Assembly: GCA_027460605.1 (NCBI GenBank)
Contig: JAPZAN010000095.1
Location: forward strand, 1-25,694
Source: Candidatus Methanoperedens sp.
Lineage (GTDB): Archaea; Halobacteriota; Methanosarcinia; Methanosarcinales; Methanoperedenaceae
Reading direction: 5' to 3'
DNA length: 25,694 nucleotides
A model generated the notes under the pieces. It was not told where the DNA came from. It did not search any database and saw only the letters and a list, made by a program, of their open reading frames with translations. Of the stretch, positions 7,333 through 15,815 are shown piece by piece (the stretch's first letter is position 1; each line of letters starts with the position of its first letter). The translations under genes and the position numbers were made by a program.

Positions 7333-7536
7333 TCAAGGGGCAGGCTTTTTTCTCCGCAACTTTCCAATAAGCTTTTTAATTCTGCCCTTGCCCGGGTTTT
7401 TAATCTTGATCCTGAGATAACCCCGTTTTGAATTTATCACCATCTTGAATATTGCACCATCCGGGCAGGATTCAAGAAAATTCTTTACCTCTCCTTCTGC
7501 GGTTTGTTTATTAATCCCCGTATATTCTATGCTCAT
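7333..7536 (-). CDS. Small basic hypothetical protein
   Basis: A 67-residue protein. The first half is mixed alpha/beta (MSIEYTGINKQTAEGEVKNF, then GAIFKMVINSKRGYLRIKI) and the second half is very basic (KGRIKKLIGKLRRKKPAP), so nucleic acid or membrane-surface contact is possible. I do not recognise a family. The weak GGTTGAT upstream of the ATG is a possible ribosome binding site. It is tail-to-tail with the membrane protein at 7130 (2 nt apart), and about 146 nt of apparently non-coding AT-rich DNA separates its start from srp54. Confidence 0.5.
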   Translation of the reverse strand: MSIEYTGINKQTAEGEVKNFLESCPDGAIFKMVINSKRGYLRIKIKNPGKGRIKKLIGKLRRKKPAP

Positions 7537-7682
7537 ATCAACCAGCTACTATTGGAATAATCATATACTTATCTTAATGAATCCATAACAATCGGCTTAA
7601 CAATCGGCATAACAGTTCGGTAAAACCATCAAATCCATAAGCTTTAACTGAAAGCAGGAATATTACCATGAAATAGCAAAAT

Positions 7683-9005
7683 ATGGTACTCGATAAACTT
7701 GGCGGTTCTCTTCAGGACGCCCTTAAAAAACTTGTCGGAGCAAGCAGGATAGATGAAAAGATAGTGGATGAAGTAGTCCGGGATATCCAGCGCGCGCTGC
7801 TGCAGGCGGATGTAAATGTAAAGCACGTGATGGTGCTATCACAAAAAATTAAACAGCGCTCACTCAAGGAAGAACCGCCGGGTGGGATGAACCCGCGGGA
7901 GCATGTTATCCGTATCGTTTACCAGGAACTCATAAATATCCTCGGGAAAAGCGCAAATGTGAAGCTTGCGCCCCAGACAATAATGATGGTGGGGCTTCAG
8001 GGAAGCGGCAAGACGACAACTACCGCAAAATTAGCCCGCTATTTCCAGAGGAAAGGGTTGAAACCGGCTGTGATATGCGCCGATACCTTCAGGGCAGGAG
8101 CCTATGACCAGTTAAAAACCCTTTGCGACCGCATGGGTATTTTTTTCTACGGCGAGAAAGACGTCAAGGATGCCGTTGCAATTACTCAGCGCGGGCTCAA
8201 GGCAATCGAAAAATTCGACGTGAAGCTTGTTGATACCGCGGGAAGGCATGCTCTTGAGAAAGACCTCATAAAAGAAATGGAAGATATACATACTATCGCA
8301 AAACCCGACCACAAATTCCTGGTGCTTGATGCCGCAATGGGGCAGCTTGCGAGCGAACAGGCAAAGGCATTCAACGCCTCCATCGGAATAACAGGTGTAA
8401 TCATTACAAAACTTGACGGCACAGCCAAGGGCGGAGGCGCCATGTCGGCAGTTTCTGATACCGATTCTGCGATTGCTTTTATCGGCGTTGGCGAGACGCC
8501 TGATGACCTTGAGAAATTTGAAGCTGACAGGTTCATTTCGCGCCTGCTGGGTATGGGGGATATCAAGTCGCTTCTTGAGAAAGCGGAAGAGACGCTCAAA
8601 GCCGAAGACTTTGATGTGGAAGCCATGTTCAAGGGGAAATTCACCCTCAAGGATATGTACAAACAAATGGAAGCCATGAACAAAATGGGCCCCTTGAAAC
8701 AGATAATGTCAATGATACCGCTTGGCAAAGTCGGAATGAATGTTTCTGATGAAATGTTCGCCGTGACCCAGGAAAAAATGAAAAAATACAAGTTCATCAT
8801 GGATTCGATGAATGATAAGGAACTTGAAGACCCGAAGCATATCAACAGCCCGAGGATAACAAGAATTGCTCGGGGCTCAGGGACGAAATATGAAGAGGTG
8901 CGCGAACTCCTGAAGTATCATAAAACGATGCAGAAAACAATCAAGAATCTGGGTGGCGGCGGCAAGTTCAATGTCCAAAAAATGATGAAGAAATTCGGAA
9001 TGTAA
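7683..9005 (+). CDS. srp54: Signal recognition particle GTPase SRP54
   Basis: The protein core of SRP. It binds the signal peptides of nascent membrane and secreted proteins together with 7S RNA, and docks with FtsY. The 440 residues hold an N domain (1-95; LGGSLQDALKKLVGASRIDE), a G domain with GLQGSGKTTTT at 104-114, DTFRAGAYDQL at 134-144, DTAGR at 184-188 and TKLDGTAKGGG at 242-252, and a Met-rich M domain from about 325 (KDMYKQMEAMNKMGPLKQIM) ending GGGGKFNVQKMMKKFGM. Length and domains are complete. The start is the conserved MVLDKLGGSL. There is no strong Shine-Dalgarno sequence, and I did not find a clear 7S RNA gene nearby. It probably serves the secreted proteins of the downstream surface locus as well as all others. 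Confidence 0.96.
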   Translation: MVLDKLGGSLQDALKKLVGASRIDEKIVDEVVRDIQRALLQADVNVKHVMVLSQKIKQRSLKEEPPGGMNPREHVIRIVYQELINILGKSANVKLAPQTIMMVGLQGSGKTTTTAKLARYFQRKGLKPAVICADTFRAGAYDQLKTLCDRMGIFFYGEKDVKDAVAITQRGLKAIEKFDVKLVDTAGRHALEKDLIKEMEDIHTIAKPDHKFLVLDAAMGQLASEQAKAFNASIGITGVIITKLDGTAKGGGAMSAVSDTDSAIAFIGVGETPDDLEKFEADRFISRLLGMGDIKSLLEKAEETLKAEDFDVEAMFKGKFTLKDMYKQMEAMNKMGPLKQIMSMIPLGKVGMNVSDEMFAVTQEKMKKYKFIMDSMNDKELEDPKHINSPRITRIARGSGTKYEEVRELLKYHKTMQKTIKNLGGGGKFNVQKMMKKFGM

Positions 9006-9165
9006 GGGTTAAAGTGGGCTTAAATTATGGAAAATATTTATATGTAAAGACATTTATTATAGAACTGGGGTAGCGGCATCGCATCCATCCCCTCCGATGT
9101 TTCCGCAAGCCCCCTTTTTCTTATCCGGCTATTCTCCTATAGCAGAAGGAAGAGATTTGAATATT

Positions 9166-10341
9166 ATGATTAAAAATGATGTCATCGTCATCGGGGCAGG
9201 CGCATCGGGCATGATGTGCGCTATTGAATGCGGAAAAAGAGGTCGCTCGGTTCTTGTTCTTGACAAAGCTTTAAAAATCGGGAGAAAAATTCGTATTTCC
9301 GGGGGAGGATGCTGTAATTTTACGAATACCAATATGAGCCCCATAAATTTTATATCAAATAATTCTCACTTTTGTAAATCCGCGCTTTCCCGTTTTAGAC
9401 CTGATGATTTCATTTCCATGCTTAAAAAACATGGCGTGAAATATGAGGAAAGAGAAGATGGGCAATTATTCTGCGCCAAAAGTTCTGAAGAAATAATCCG
9501 GATGCTGGAGAAGGAAAGTAATGATTCAGGTGTAAACATAATTTTAAATTGCCAGATTCAGGACGTGAAAAAAGAAGAGTGTTTCATGGTATCGACCAAT
9601 CATGGTATTTTTGAGTCTGAGTCGCTTGTTATTGCTACGGGCGGAGCGTCTTATCCCCTGATAGGGGCCTCAGGCATAGGTTACAAAATCGCAAAGCAGT
9701 TCGGTCTTAAAATTACGGAGCTAAAACCGGCGCTTGTTCCCTTCATTTTTTCCAGGAAAGACCTGTCAATATTTGGCGAATTAAGCGGTATTTCAATTGA
9801 CGCCGCTATCAAATGCAACAAAATGGAGTTTCGGGGAAGTATCCTTTTCACTCACAAGGGACTTAGCGGCCCCGCAATACTCCAGATTTCCTCATATTGG
9901 AAAAAGGACGATGCCATTGTCATTGATTTATCTCCTGATATTGATATATACGGTTTTCTCATTGAAAAGCAGCAGGGCAAAAGTAAAATAGAAATTCATA
10001 ACCTGCTTTCGCAGTATCTGCCGTCACGTTTTGCAAAATTCTGGTGCGATTCACATATCCAGTCAAAACCGGTCAATCAATATAATGAAAAGGAACTTAA
10101 AGGCATAGCTAACCTTGTTCATAATTGGGAGGTTAAACCTGATTCTACCGAAGATTTTAAAATCGCAGAGGTCACCCTTGGCGGAATCGATACGGATGAA
10201 CTCTCATCCAAAACAATGGAATCAAGAAGGGTCAAAGGCCTCTATTTTACAGGTGAAGTTATCGATGTGACCGGGCAGCTTGGGGGATATAATTTACACT
10301 GGGCGTGGGCGTCCGGTTTTGTGGCTGGACAGTTTGCATAA
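9166..10341 (+). CDS. HI0933/BaiN-type FAD-dependent oxidoreductase
   Basis: A flavoprotein of the HI0933 (YhiN/BaiN) family; members are FAD-binding and mostly of unknown substrate. It begins with the dinucleotide-binding DVIVIGAGASGMMCAIECGKR, followed by GRKIRISGGGCCNFTN, then ATGGASYPLIGASGIGYKIA, and ends with GLYFTGEVIDVTGQLGGYNLHWAWASGFVAG, the usual C-terminal FAD-binding signature. I chose the ATG at 9166 (391 residues) because the fold starts four residues later and AAGGAAGAG lies upstream. The longer reading from 9097 adds 23 residues without family character or a ribosome binding site. A TTG at 9157 is also possible. A TATA-like ATATTTATATG at about 9033-9043 lies upstream. The cellular role is unknown. 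Confidence 0.88.
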   Translation: MIKNDVIVIGAGASGMMCAIECGKRGRSVLVLDKALKIGRKIRISGGGCCNFTNTNMSPINFISNNSHFCKSALSRFRPDDFISMLKKHGVKYEEREDGQLFCAKSSEEIIRMLEKESNDSGVNIILNCQIQDVKKEECFMVSTNHGIFESESLVIATGGASYPLIGASGIGYKIAKQFGLKITELKPALVPFIFSRKDLSIFGELSGISIDAAIKCNKMEFRGSILFTHKGLSGPAILQISSYWKKDDAIVIDLSPDIDIYGFLIEKQQGKSKIEIHNLLSQYLPSRFAKFWCDSHIQSKPVNQYNEKELKGIANLVHNWEVKPDSTEDFKIAEVTLGGIDTDELSSKTMESRRVKGLYFTGEVIDVTGQLGGYNLHWAWASGFVAGQFA

Positions 10342-10361
10342 GGTCGTTGGACTGGTCATCA

Positions 10362-11510
10362 TCAACTCACAAATTGGTCGGGATTATATCTAACTGCGAT
10401 TATATTTAAATTATCATCTAATATGACGTCCTGGTTGACAAAACTCAAACGTTGTCCCATGGGCCATCCATAAGTACCCTCAAATGAAATCTTCACTACA
10501 GAAACACTGGAAAAATTCATCCTGGGCATGATTAGTTTCCACCGCGGTTTGAATAATGTATATGTCTGGTTGGAGAGAACTGCCACTCCTGCAATTCTGA
10601 ATGTATTTATCATTTCCTTTCCTGTATCATCGATAACAAGAAGATTGGAGGAGAATTCCCGTGTTGTTACAGGAAACATTGATATATTTTTTTCAGGTAT
10701 GACCCTTAATGCATAGACCATTTTTGTCTGGGGTATATTATCGAGCGGCGACCTTCGCATTCGCTCCACATCTGATTTTTGAAATGTTTCGAAAATACTT
10801 CTATTAACCCAGTTTGCAAAGGCATCGCAATTACCATCAAATTTTGGTTCATAGGAACCATTTTCTCCGCCGCGTTCGTTGCAATTGGTGTATGGTGGTA
10901 CGCCTAACGCTACCGAGTAATTGAACTTTTCTGCAGTCCTGAGGGCTTCAATGCTTTTCTCAAAAGACGCCGAGGTTACGGGTGTTGTATTGTACATCAG
11001 CAAAAATGATTCATTATAGAGGGAGTTGACACGAAAAACCACTATACCGTTTAAACTTTGACCTGGAAGCAGGGTTGTATCCTGTAATTTATTTTCATTT
11101 TCGAGGTCGCGCAATACATCTAATATACCATATGGTTCAAGAGCCGTGGTATTTATTCTGTCCCCGTCATGCAGGCGCAGGTCGTTCAGTCTGAAATCAA
11201 GGCCAATTGAACCATTATTCTTTATTGAAAGATTATACGCTGCATAATATTTTTCTGAAATGTTGTATGTAGTCTGGTCTTTATTGTCCAAATTGTTATG
11301 CAAATAAATGCTTGTGAAGGAAGTTATTTTAATTTCAGGTATATTTCCTTCTTTTGATTGGGTTAAGTTTTGGGATGAGACATTTACTGCTTCTTTCTGT
11401 ATTGAGTCTGGTCCCGGAGCGATATTCTTCTCTCCAGTACATCCGCTGAACAGAACCGATAGTAATAGCAATATTGTGACGGTTGTTACGATTTTATTTT
11501 TTGATACCAT
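10362..11510 (-). CDS. Secreted lipoprotein, short paralogue of tandem pair
   Basis: A 382-residue exported protein. The signal peptide ends with lipobox LFSGC, Cys24 being the likely lipidated residue, so it should be anchored on the outer face of the membrane. Many Asn-X-Ser/Thr sequons fit an N-glycosylated surface protein. Past a Ser/Gln-rich linker there is a beta-rich domain (AYNLSIKNNG..., LPGQSLNGIVVFRVN) like archaeal proteins that measure ligand or ion binding by Ig-like folds; no enzyme motif is visible. It is a clear paralogue of the next gene upstream (11545-12981), with the same signal peptide, the same EKSIEAL, FETFQKSDVERM and NQDVILDDNLNII blocks and the same ribosome binding site, GGGAG. 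It lacks a segment of about 90 residues that the paralogue has. Function unknown. Confidence 0.82.
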   Translation of the reverse strand: MVSKNKIVTTVTILLLLSVLFSGCTGEKNIAPGPDSIQKEAVNVSSQNLTQSKEGNIPEIKITSFTSIYLHNNLDNKDQTTYNISEKYYAAYNLSIKNNGSIGLDFRLNDLRLHDGDRINTTALEPYGILDVLRDLENENKLQDTTLLPGQSLNGIVVFRVNSLYNESFLLMYNTTPVTSASFEKSIEALRTAEKFNYSVALGVPPYTNCNERGGENGSYEPKFDGNCDAFANWVNRSIFETFQKSDVERMRRSPLDNIPQTKMVYALRVIPEKNISMFPVTTREFSSNLLVIDDTGKEMINTFRIAGVAVLSNQTYTLFKPRWKLIMPRMNFSSVSVVKISFEGTYGWPMGQRLSFVNQDVILDDNLNIIAVRYNPDQFVS

Positions 11511-11544
11511 ATCATTTCTCCCTGAAAATAATAAATAGACGGTA

Positions 11545-12981
11545 TTATCCTAAATGAAATTGATCCGGATAATATCTTACCACGATTATATTTAATTTAT
11601 CATCTAATATGACATCCTGGTTAATAAAGCTCAATCTGCCGGTTTCCCCGATAATCCCCGAAAAAGGGAACTTGGTAATATAACTGGCTTTGAATGAGAT
11701 CTGAACTACAGAAGCATTGGAAATATTCATCCCTGGAAAATTTAGCATCCAATCGGGCTTGAATGTATAGGTCTGGTTGCTAAGAACTGCCATTCCTTGA
11801 ATTCTGGATGTATTGATGATTTCCTCTCCTGTATCATCGGTAACAAGAAGATGTGACCAATAGAACCGTTTTGTAACAGGAGACATTGTTATATTCCTTT
11901 CAGGTATGACCCTTAATGCATAGACCATCTCTGTCGTGGGTATAAGCTGCGACTTTTGCATTCGCTCCACATCTGATTTTTGAAATGTTTCGAAAATATC
12001 CCTGTTCACCCAGTTCGCCCAGATACAGTTTCTGTCATCAAATATTGGTAAATAGGAGTCATTTTGGTGACAAATGTTATATGGAGGTATGCCCACTGCA
12101 ACTGAATAATTGAAATATTCTGCTGCTTCGAGGGCTTTGATGCTTTTCTCAAAAGGCGCTGAGGTTACAATCGTTGTGCTGTATTTCAGTAAAAATGATT
12201 TATTATACATGGAATTAACGCGAAAAGCTACTGTTCCATTTAAACTCTGGCCGGGAGGCAGGGTTACATCCTGTAATTTATTTTCTTTTTCGAGGTCCTG
12301 CAATACCTCTAATAGACTTGAACCGCCATTCGGTTCAAGGACCGTAGTATTGAATATCCGGTCACCTTCATGCAGGCGCAGACCGTTTAGTTTAAAATAT
12401 AATGGATCTGGGCCATTATTCTTTATTGAAAGATTATACACTGCATAATATCTTTCAGAAATATTATATTTATTTCCGCGTTTTTTATTATATACGTCAT
12501 GAAAGCCATTCTCCTCTTTTACCCACAAGTCATATCTTTCGTAGCCTCTATCCCTTTTCAGAAGTACGCTCGCATTATCTAGCATTATCTCGATTGAGTT
12601 TTCATTAGTAAAAACACGGATAGTTTTATTTTCCTCATCTTTGGTGATTTGCGCATTTTCCACCCAGGAAACATGGAGATCATTCTTGAGATAATTCAGC
12701 AATCCTTGACTTTCGTTTCCAGGCACATTTTCCCAACTAAATAAATAAATATCTTCATTGTTATCATGCAAATATATGCTTGAGAAGGCAGTTATTTTAA
12801 TTTCAGGTATATTTTCTTCCTTTGATGATGGGGTTAAGTTTTGAGATGAGACATCCACTGCTTCTTTATGTGTTGAATCAGGCGCCGAAACTATTTTCTT
12901 TTCTCCGATACATCCGCTGAACAGAACCGATAGTAATAGTAATGTTATGACGGTTGTTACGATTTTGTTCCTTGATACCAT
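11545..12981 (-). CDS. Secreted lipoprotein, long paralogue with extra ~90-residue module
   Basis: A 478-residue lipoprotein: signal peptide, lipobox LFSGC with Cys24, then a linker. It is homologous end to end with the downstream gene at 10362-11510, apart from an extra module at about residues 75-168. That module (YLFSWENVPGNESQ..., WVENAQITKDEENKTIRVF, NSIEIMLDN, KVKEENG-like WVKEENG) matches a motif pattern I recognise from secreted proteins of methanosarcinal archaea, where it occurs as a small beta domain of unknown role. The ribosome binding site GGGAG is about 8 nt before the ATG. The gene lies 16 nt after the S-layer gene stop, so co-transcription is likely. It is glycosylation-rich and has no catalytic motif. 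The pair arose by tandem duplication with later gain or loss of the module. Confidence 0.82.
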   Translation of the reverse strand: MVSRNKIVTTVITLLLLSVLFSGCIGEKKIVSAPDSTHKEAVDVSSQNLTPSSKEENIPEIKITAFSSIYLHDNNEDIYLFSWENVPGNESQGLLNYLKNDLHVSWVENAQITKDEENKTIRVFTNENSIEIMLDNASVLLKRDRGYERYDLWVKEENGFHDVYNKKRGNKYNISERYYAVYNLSIKNNGPDPLYFKLNGLRLHEGDRIFNTTVLEPNGGSSLLEVLQDLEKENKLQDVTLPPGQSLNGTVAFRVNSMYNKSFLLKYSTTIVTSAPFEKSIKALEAAEYFNYSVAVGIPPYNICHQNDSYLPIFDDRNCIWANWVNRDIFETFQKSDVERMQKSQLIPTTEMVYALRVIPERNITMSPVTKRFYWSHLLVTDDTGEEIINTSRIQGMAVLSNQTYTFKPDWMLNFPGMNISNASVVQISFKASYITKFPFSGIIGETGRLSFINQDVILDDKLNIIVVRYYPDQFHLG

Positions 12982-12997
12982 ATCATTTCTCCCTGTT

Positions 12998-14938
12998 TCA
13001 TCTTATTTTCCGCCCGGTTATATACATTGCCAGGATTATCGCAATTGAAATAATGACTTCAAATCCCGCTGCCCTCTCTGTCTGGGCCGCAACAGGGGAA
13101 GTTCCAACCGGAGCGGTTGCATCGGGTGTCTCCCACACCGCATTTCCAGTAACTTCCTCAGGCATCACCTGCGTACCCACACTGGTCGGATAAAACCTGA
13201 GTTCATCCGAATTTTCCACAAAAAAGCTGAGATTCCCTAAAAGGTTTATGCTGCTTCCGGCTTTCAGTTCGATAGGCACCCTGTTCTTCAATATCATCCG
13301 ATCAGGCTCTACGACAGTGACATTAAAAACACCAAACCTCTTACCCTCTTTTATCCGGGTGACGTTATCCGACACGAACCATGTGTATCGCAGCTGTATC
13401 GCATCGACCGTGGCGCCTGCAAATACGGAATCAAGATATGTGATAAGTTTCGGTGTTCCATTTTCTCCCGGCCGGAAATATCTATAAGCATTTCCACTTG
13501 ACAACCATACCTCATCAAGTTCAACGCCATTCCTGCTGAGTACAAGCTGCGCTTTTCTTGGATCAGACATTGTATCAATGGACTTTACCGCCAGGGTGTA
13601 TCCTTCGCCCAGTTCCCATGTGTCCATTCCCCATTTAAATGTGTCCAGTCCAGGTGCCAACTTATCGTCCCCTTCAAACCATGGTGGCCTCCCAAGAAGT
13701 ACCTTTTTTTCATATATACTATCACCATGCGCAATCAATAATTCTGCAAACCCGTTGTTTCTTGCAGTATATTTTTTCCCACCCAGGCTGAATGTGACAT
13801 ACGACCCGTCTGTCCCATCGGGTTTTTTACCTGTCATATTTGTAACAGCGTGAGGCACATTCCTCAACCTGTAACTTGTATAGGTGAGACCGCCTTCGGG
13901 TATCCTCCCGCCTGTCAAATTTGTTATCACAAGCGACTCTGAATAATCGCCTGAATCCGCATCGTACGAGAAACCTGCATAGTTTAAACCGTCCCATGCG
14001 GTAAGGTTGTTTCCGCCTGTTGCTCCCCTGTGTTCACCTTTTGCATAGAGCCATTTTTTATATAAATGAACCCTGAGAGTATTCGAATCAGCTACTTTTA
14101 ATTCTAATTCGCCAATATCGATAATGCTGCCCCGCTTTAAATCTACAGGAAGAAAATTACTCATCGTAATGCCTGTATCAGAGACTTTTGTTATTTTCAT
14201 CCTTTCGAATATATCTCCATCATTAACCAGAGTGTACTGTTCTGATGCCTGGAATATACCATTTATTGCAACAGAAACAGTTTCGTTTTCTTTAAGAATG
14301 GAATCAATATGTACTGCGATGACAGGTCTGCCCCGTATCTCATAAATATAATTTTTCCCGGTATCAACGGTTTTTGTATCTATCCCGATACCTTCCCGCA
14401 TGAGTGAAAGAGTAACCCGGGAGCCCGCTGCATCCACATCTCTGACTTCAAGGACATAACTCCCATCCAGAGTCAGGTTGCTTCCTTCGATCAATGCATA
14501 ACTGGTGTCGTCATCGATCAATATGTATTGCAGCCGATTGAGGTTTATCCCGCTCCAGGCAGAAATATTGCTCTTGCCCTCAGGAAACCCTGTCAGGTAT
14601 TTTCCTCCCATGAACCAGATAACTGCATATTCCCCGAATGGCCTGTATCTCGCAGTGGTTGTTTCAACCTTTGTTGAATAAACTATACCGCCGTCTGGTA
14701 TAGACCTGTCCTCTATTTTATTAAGCTTTATAGTAAGGGATTCTTTACCTGTTCTTGTTTGCGCATCGTAATAGAACCCGTCAAAATTCTCGTTCGTCCA
14801 TGTGAATGTCAGGTTTTCCCCGGGCTCCCACACAAAGCGGGAGTCAGGCGGGCTGACAGGTGCGGCTGCCTGGGCGCCGAATGCCAAAAACACTATTACG
14901 AATATCGGTACCAGCGCAAATCCAAATCCTTTATCCAT
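12998..14938 (-). CDS. S-layer protein with two PF07752-type domains and sorting tail
   Basis: A 646-residue surface protein. The signal peptide is about 1-24 (LVPIFVIVFLAFGAQA|A). Two homologous halves follow: the first runs from about 34 (FVWEPGENLTFTW, FDGFYYDAQTRTGKESLTI, RSIPDGGIVYST), the second from about 305 (NNLTAWDGLNYAGFSYDADS, YSESLVI, GRIPEGGLTYTS). This is the duplicated S-layer domain described from Methanosarcina (PF07752). A Thr/Pro/Ala linker leads to a C-terminal tail at 623-646: AAGFE, a hydrophobic span, and GRKIR. It resembles PGF-CTERM tails processed by archaeosortase, but with AGF in place of PGF. GGAG lies upstream of the ATG. It should tile or anchor the cell envelope; whether it is the main S-layer protein cannot be told from this window. 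Confidence 0.88.
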   Translation of the reverse strand: MDKGFGFALVPIFVIVFLAFGAQAAAPVSPPDSRFVWEPGENLTFTWTNENFDGFYYDAQTRTGKESLTIKLNKIEDRSIPDGGIVYSTKVETTTARYRPFGEYAVIWFMGGKYLTGFPEGKSNISAWSGINLNRLQYILIDDDTSYALIEGSNLTLDGSYVLEVRDVDAAGSRVTLSLMREGIGIDTKTVDTGKNYIYEIRGRPVIAVHIDSILKENETVSVAINGIFQASEQYTLVNDGDIFERMKITKVSDTGITMSNFLPVDLKRGSIIDIGELELKVADSNTLRVHLYKKWLYAKGEHRGATGGNNLTAWDGLNYAGFSYDADSGDYSESLVITNLTGGRIPEGGLTYTSYRLRNVPHAVTNMTGKKPDGTDGSYVTFSLGGKKYTARNNGFAELLIAHGDSIYEKKVLLGRPPWFEGDDKLAPGLDTFKWGMDTWELGEGYTLAVKSIDTMSDPRKAQLVLSRNGVELDEVWLSSGNAYRYFRPGENGTPKLITYLDSVFAGATVDAIQLRYTWFVSDNVTRIKEGKRFGVFNVTVVEPDRMILKNRVPIELKAGSSINLLGNLSFFVENSDELRFYPTSVGTQVMPEEVTGNAVWETPDATAPVGTSPVAAQTERAAGFEVIISIAIILAMYITGRKIR

Positions 14939-14953
14939 GTATTCTCCTCATGT

Positions 14954-15670
14954 TTATTTTCTCTTTCGCCTGCCTGAATATACTGCCAGAAGTATTGTTA
15001 TTGCCAGGGCGAACTGAAATCCTGCAGCCTTTTCGGTGGGGGTTATATTATGTGTCTCATTCGGGCTTGATGTTGTAGATTTTTCGGATTCGGTTGCAGT
15101 AGCTGCCTGTGTTGTAACTTCAGCTTCCGGTTCGTATACCTTTACCAGGAAACCGTAGGATACAGAACCATTATCTTTCCAATTGGCATCCACACGCAAA
15201 ACGTAAAGTCCGGGTTTAAGGGAGAGATATATATCCGGCTCTCGCTCTAAAGGCCGCTTGTACCTATTGGTCGCATTTTCATATTTTAAACTCCACACTC
15301 GCACACTATTAGCTTCTGATTTAAGTTCATCATCATCCGTGACCCGGGTGACGCTAAATCCTAACTCTTCGGGGGGTTCCGGAAGGGGCATACGTAAATG
15401 TGCTGTAAACGGTGACCTGGTAAGCAAAGGCTCCGCCGGTGTTATTATCCCTGCATAATCTGAACATAATGGAAATGTCTCGTTTTCTACCTTCCAGCAA
15501 TTGGTTCCGATTACAGCGGTCTGTTCATTCCCGTCTATACTAAGGATTGCCGGAGGTGGTTCTGCGCTTGCGCTGCTAGCGAGCAAAAAAAGTAACAGTA
15601 TCGCTATTCCAGCCACTATTCTGATATTACACCATCTGATGTTTCTTGATAATAACATGTCCAATCTCAT
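14954..15670 (-). CDS. Secreted surface protein with AGF-type sorting tail
   Basis: A 238-residue protein from the ATG at 15670. This start is preceded by AAGGAGAAGGTG. A longer open frame to 15751 adds 27 residues that are really out-of-frame translation of an orphan sorting tail (see 15673-15732), so I reject it. Signal peptide 1-36 ends ASSASA|E. The middle is a beta-rich domain (LGFSVTRVTDDDELKSEANSVRVWSLKYENA, then LSLKPGLYVLRVDANWKDNGSVSYGFLVKVYE), possibly carbohydrate- or protein-binding. A Thr/Ser-rich linker (about 175-210) follows. The tail at 215-238 starts AAGFQ, then a hydrophobic span and GRRKRK, nearly the same design as the S-layer protein 15 nt downstream. The two probably share a transcript and an anchoring enzyme. 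Function otherwise unknown. Confidence 0.8.
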   Translation of the reverse strand: MRLDMLLSRNIRWCNIRIVAGIAILLLFLLASSASAEPPPAILSIDGNEQTAVIGTNCWKVENETFPLCSDYAGIITPAEPLLTRSPFTAHLRMPLPEPPEELGFSVTRVTDDDELKSEANSVRVWSLKYENATNRYKRPLEREPDIYLSLKPGLYVLRVDANWKDNGSVSYGFLVKVYEPEAEVTTQAATATESEKSTTSSPNETHNITPTEKAAGFQFALAITILLAVYSGRRKRK

Positions 15671-15672
15671 AT

Positions 15673-15732
15673 TCACCTTCTCCTTCTTCCGGTTATAGAC
15701 ACTGCCGGAAGTATTGTTATTGCCAGAGCTGC
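15673..15732 (-). pseudogene. Orphan C-terminal sorting tail (remnant T1)
   Basis: In one minus-strand frame this reads ALAITILPAVSITGRRRR and then TGA. It matches the tail of the intact gene at 14954 (ALAITILLAVYSGRRKRK) at both protein and DNA level (CTGGCAATAACAATACTTC is shared). No gene body precedes it in frame: a TAG comes just upstream, and the alignment with the intact tail needs a 1-nt deletion just before it. It is best read as the surviving 3' end of a lost surface-protein gene. Confidence 0.7.
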
Positions 15733-15734
15733 CT

Positions 15735-15815
15735 AAAACCTTCCAGAGCATACTTCACCATTTATTACCATTTTAAGAGCAGTATATTTTCTAACTCTTC
15801 TGTAGTCACCTGTTC
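15735..15815 (-). pseudogene. Frameshifted remnant of a gene like that at 17353-17820
   Basis: The minus strand encodes EQVTTEELEN, then after a 1-nt frame change YTALKMVINGEVCSG. This matches ITTDELKEYPALENALNGEDC of the gene at 17353. The DNA is alignable over about 60 bases (both contain CACCATTTA...TTTTAAGAGCA or TTTTCAAGAGCA and a TCTGTAGT block). Flanked by orphan tail T1 on one side and the signal-peptidase fragment on the other, it is a fragment of a dead paralogue. Confidence 0.65.

Noticed and set aside
8112..8845. Two minus-strand ORFs (184 and 219 residues) opposite srp54
   Set aside because: Both overlap the complete SRP54 frame and show no domain.
9097..9165. Longer start for the HI0933-type flavoprotein
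   Set aside because: No ribosome binding site and no family-like residues before the dinucleotide-binding motif; the ATG at 9166 has AAGGAAGAG upstream.
15671..15751. 27-residue N-terminal extension of the secreted protein at 14954
   Set aside because: The extension is the out-of-frame reading of orphan tail T1, and a good AAGGAG/GGTG site with a signal peptide starts at 15670.
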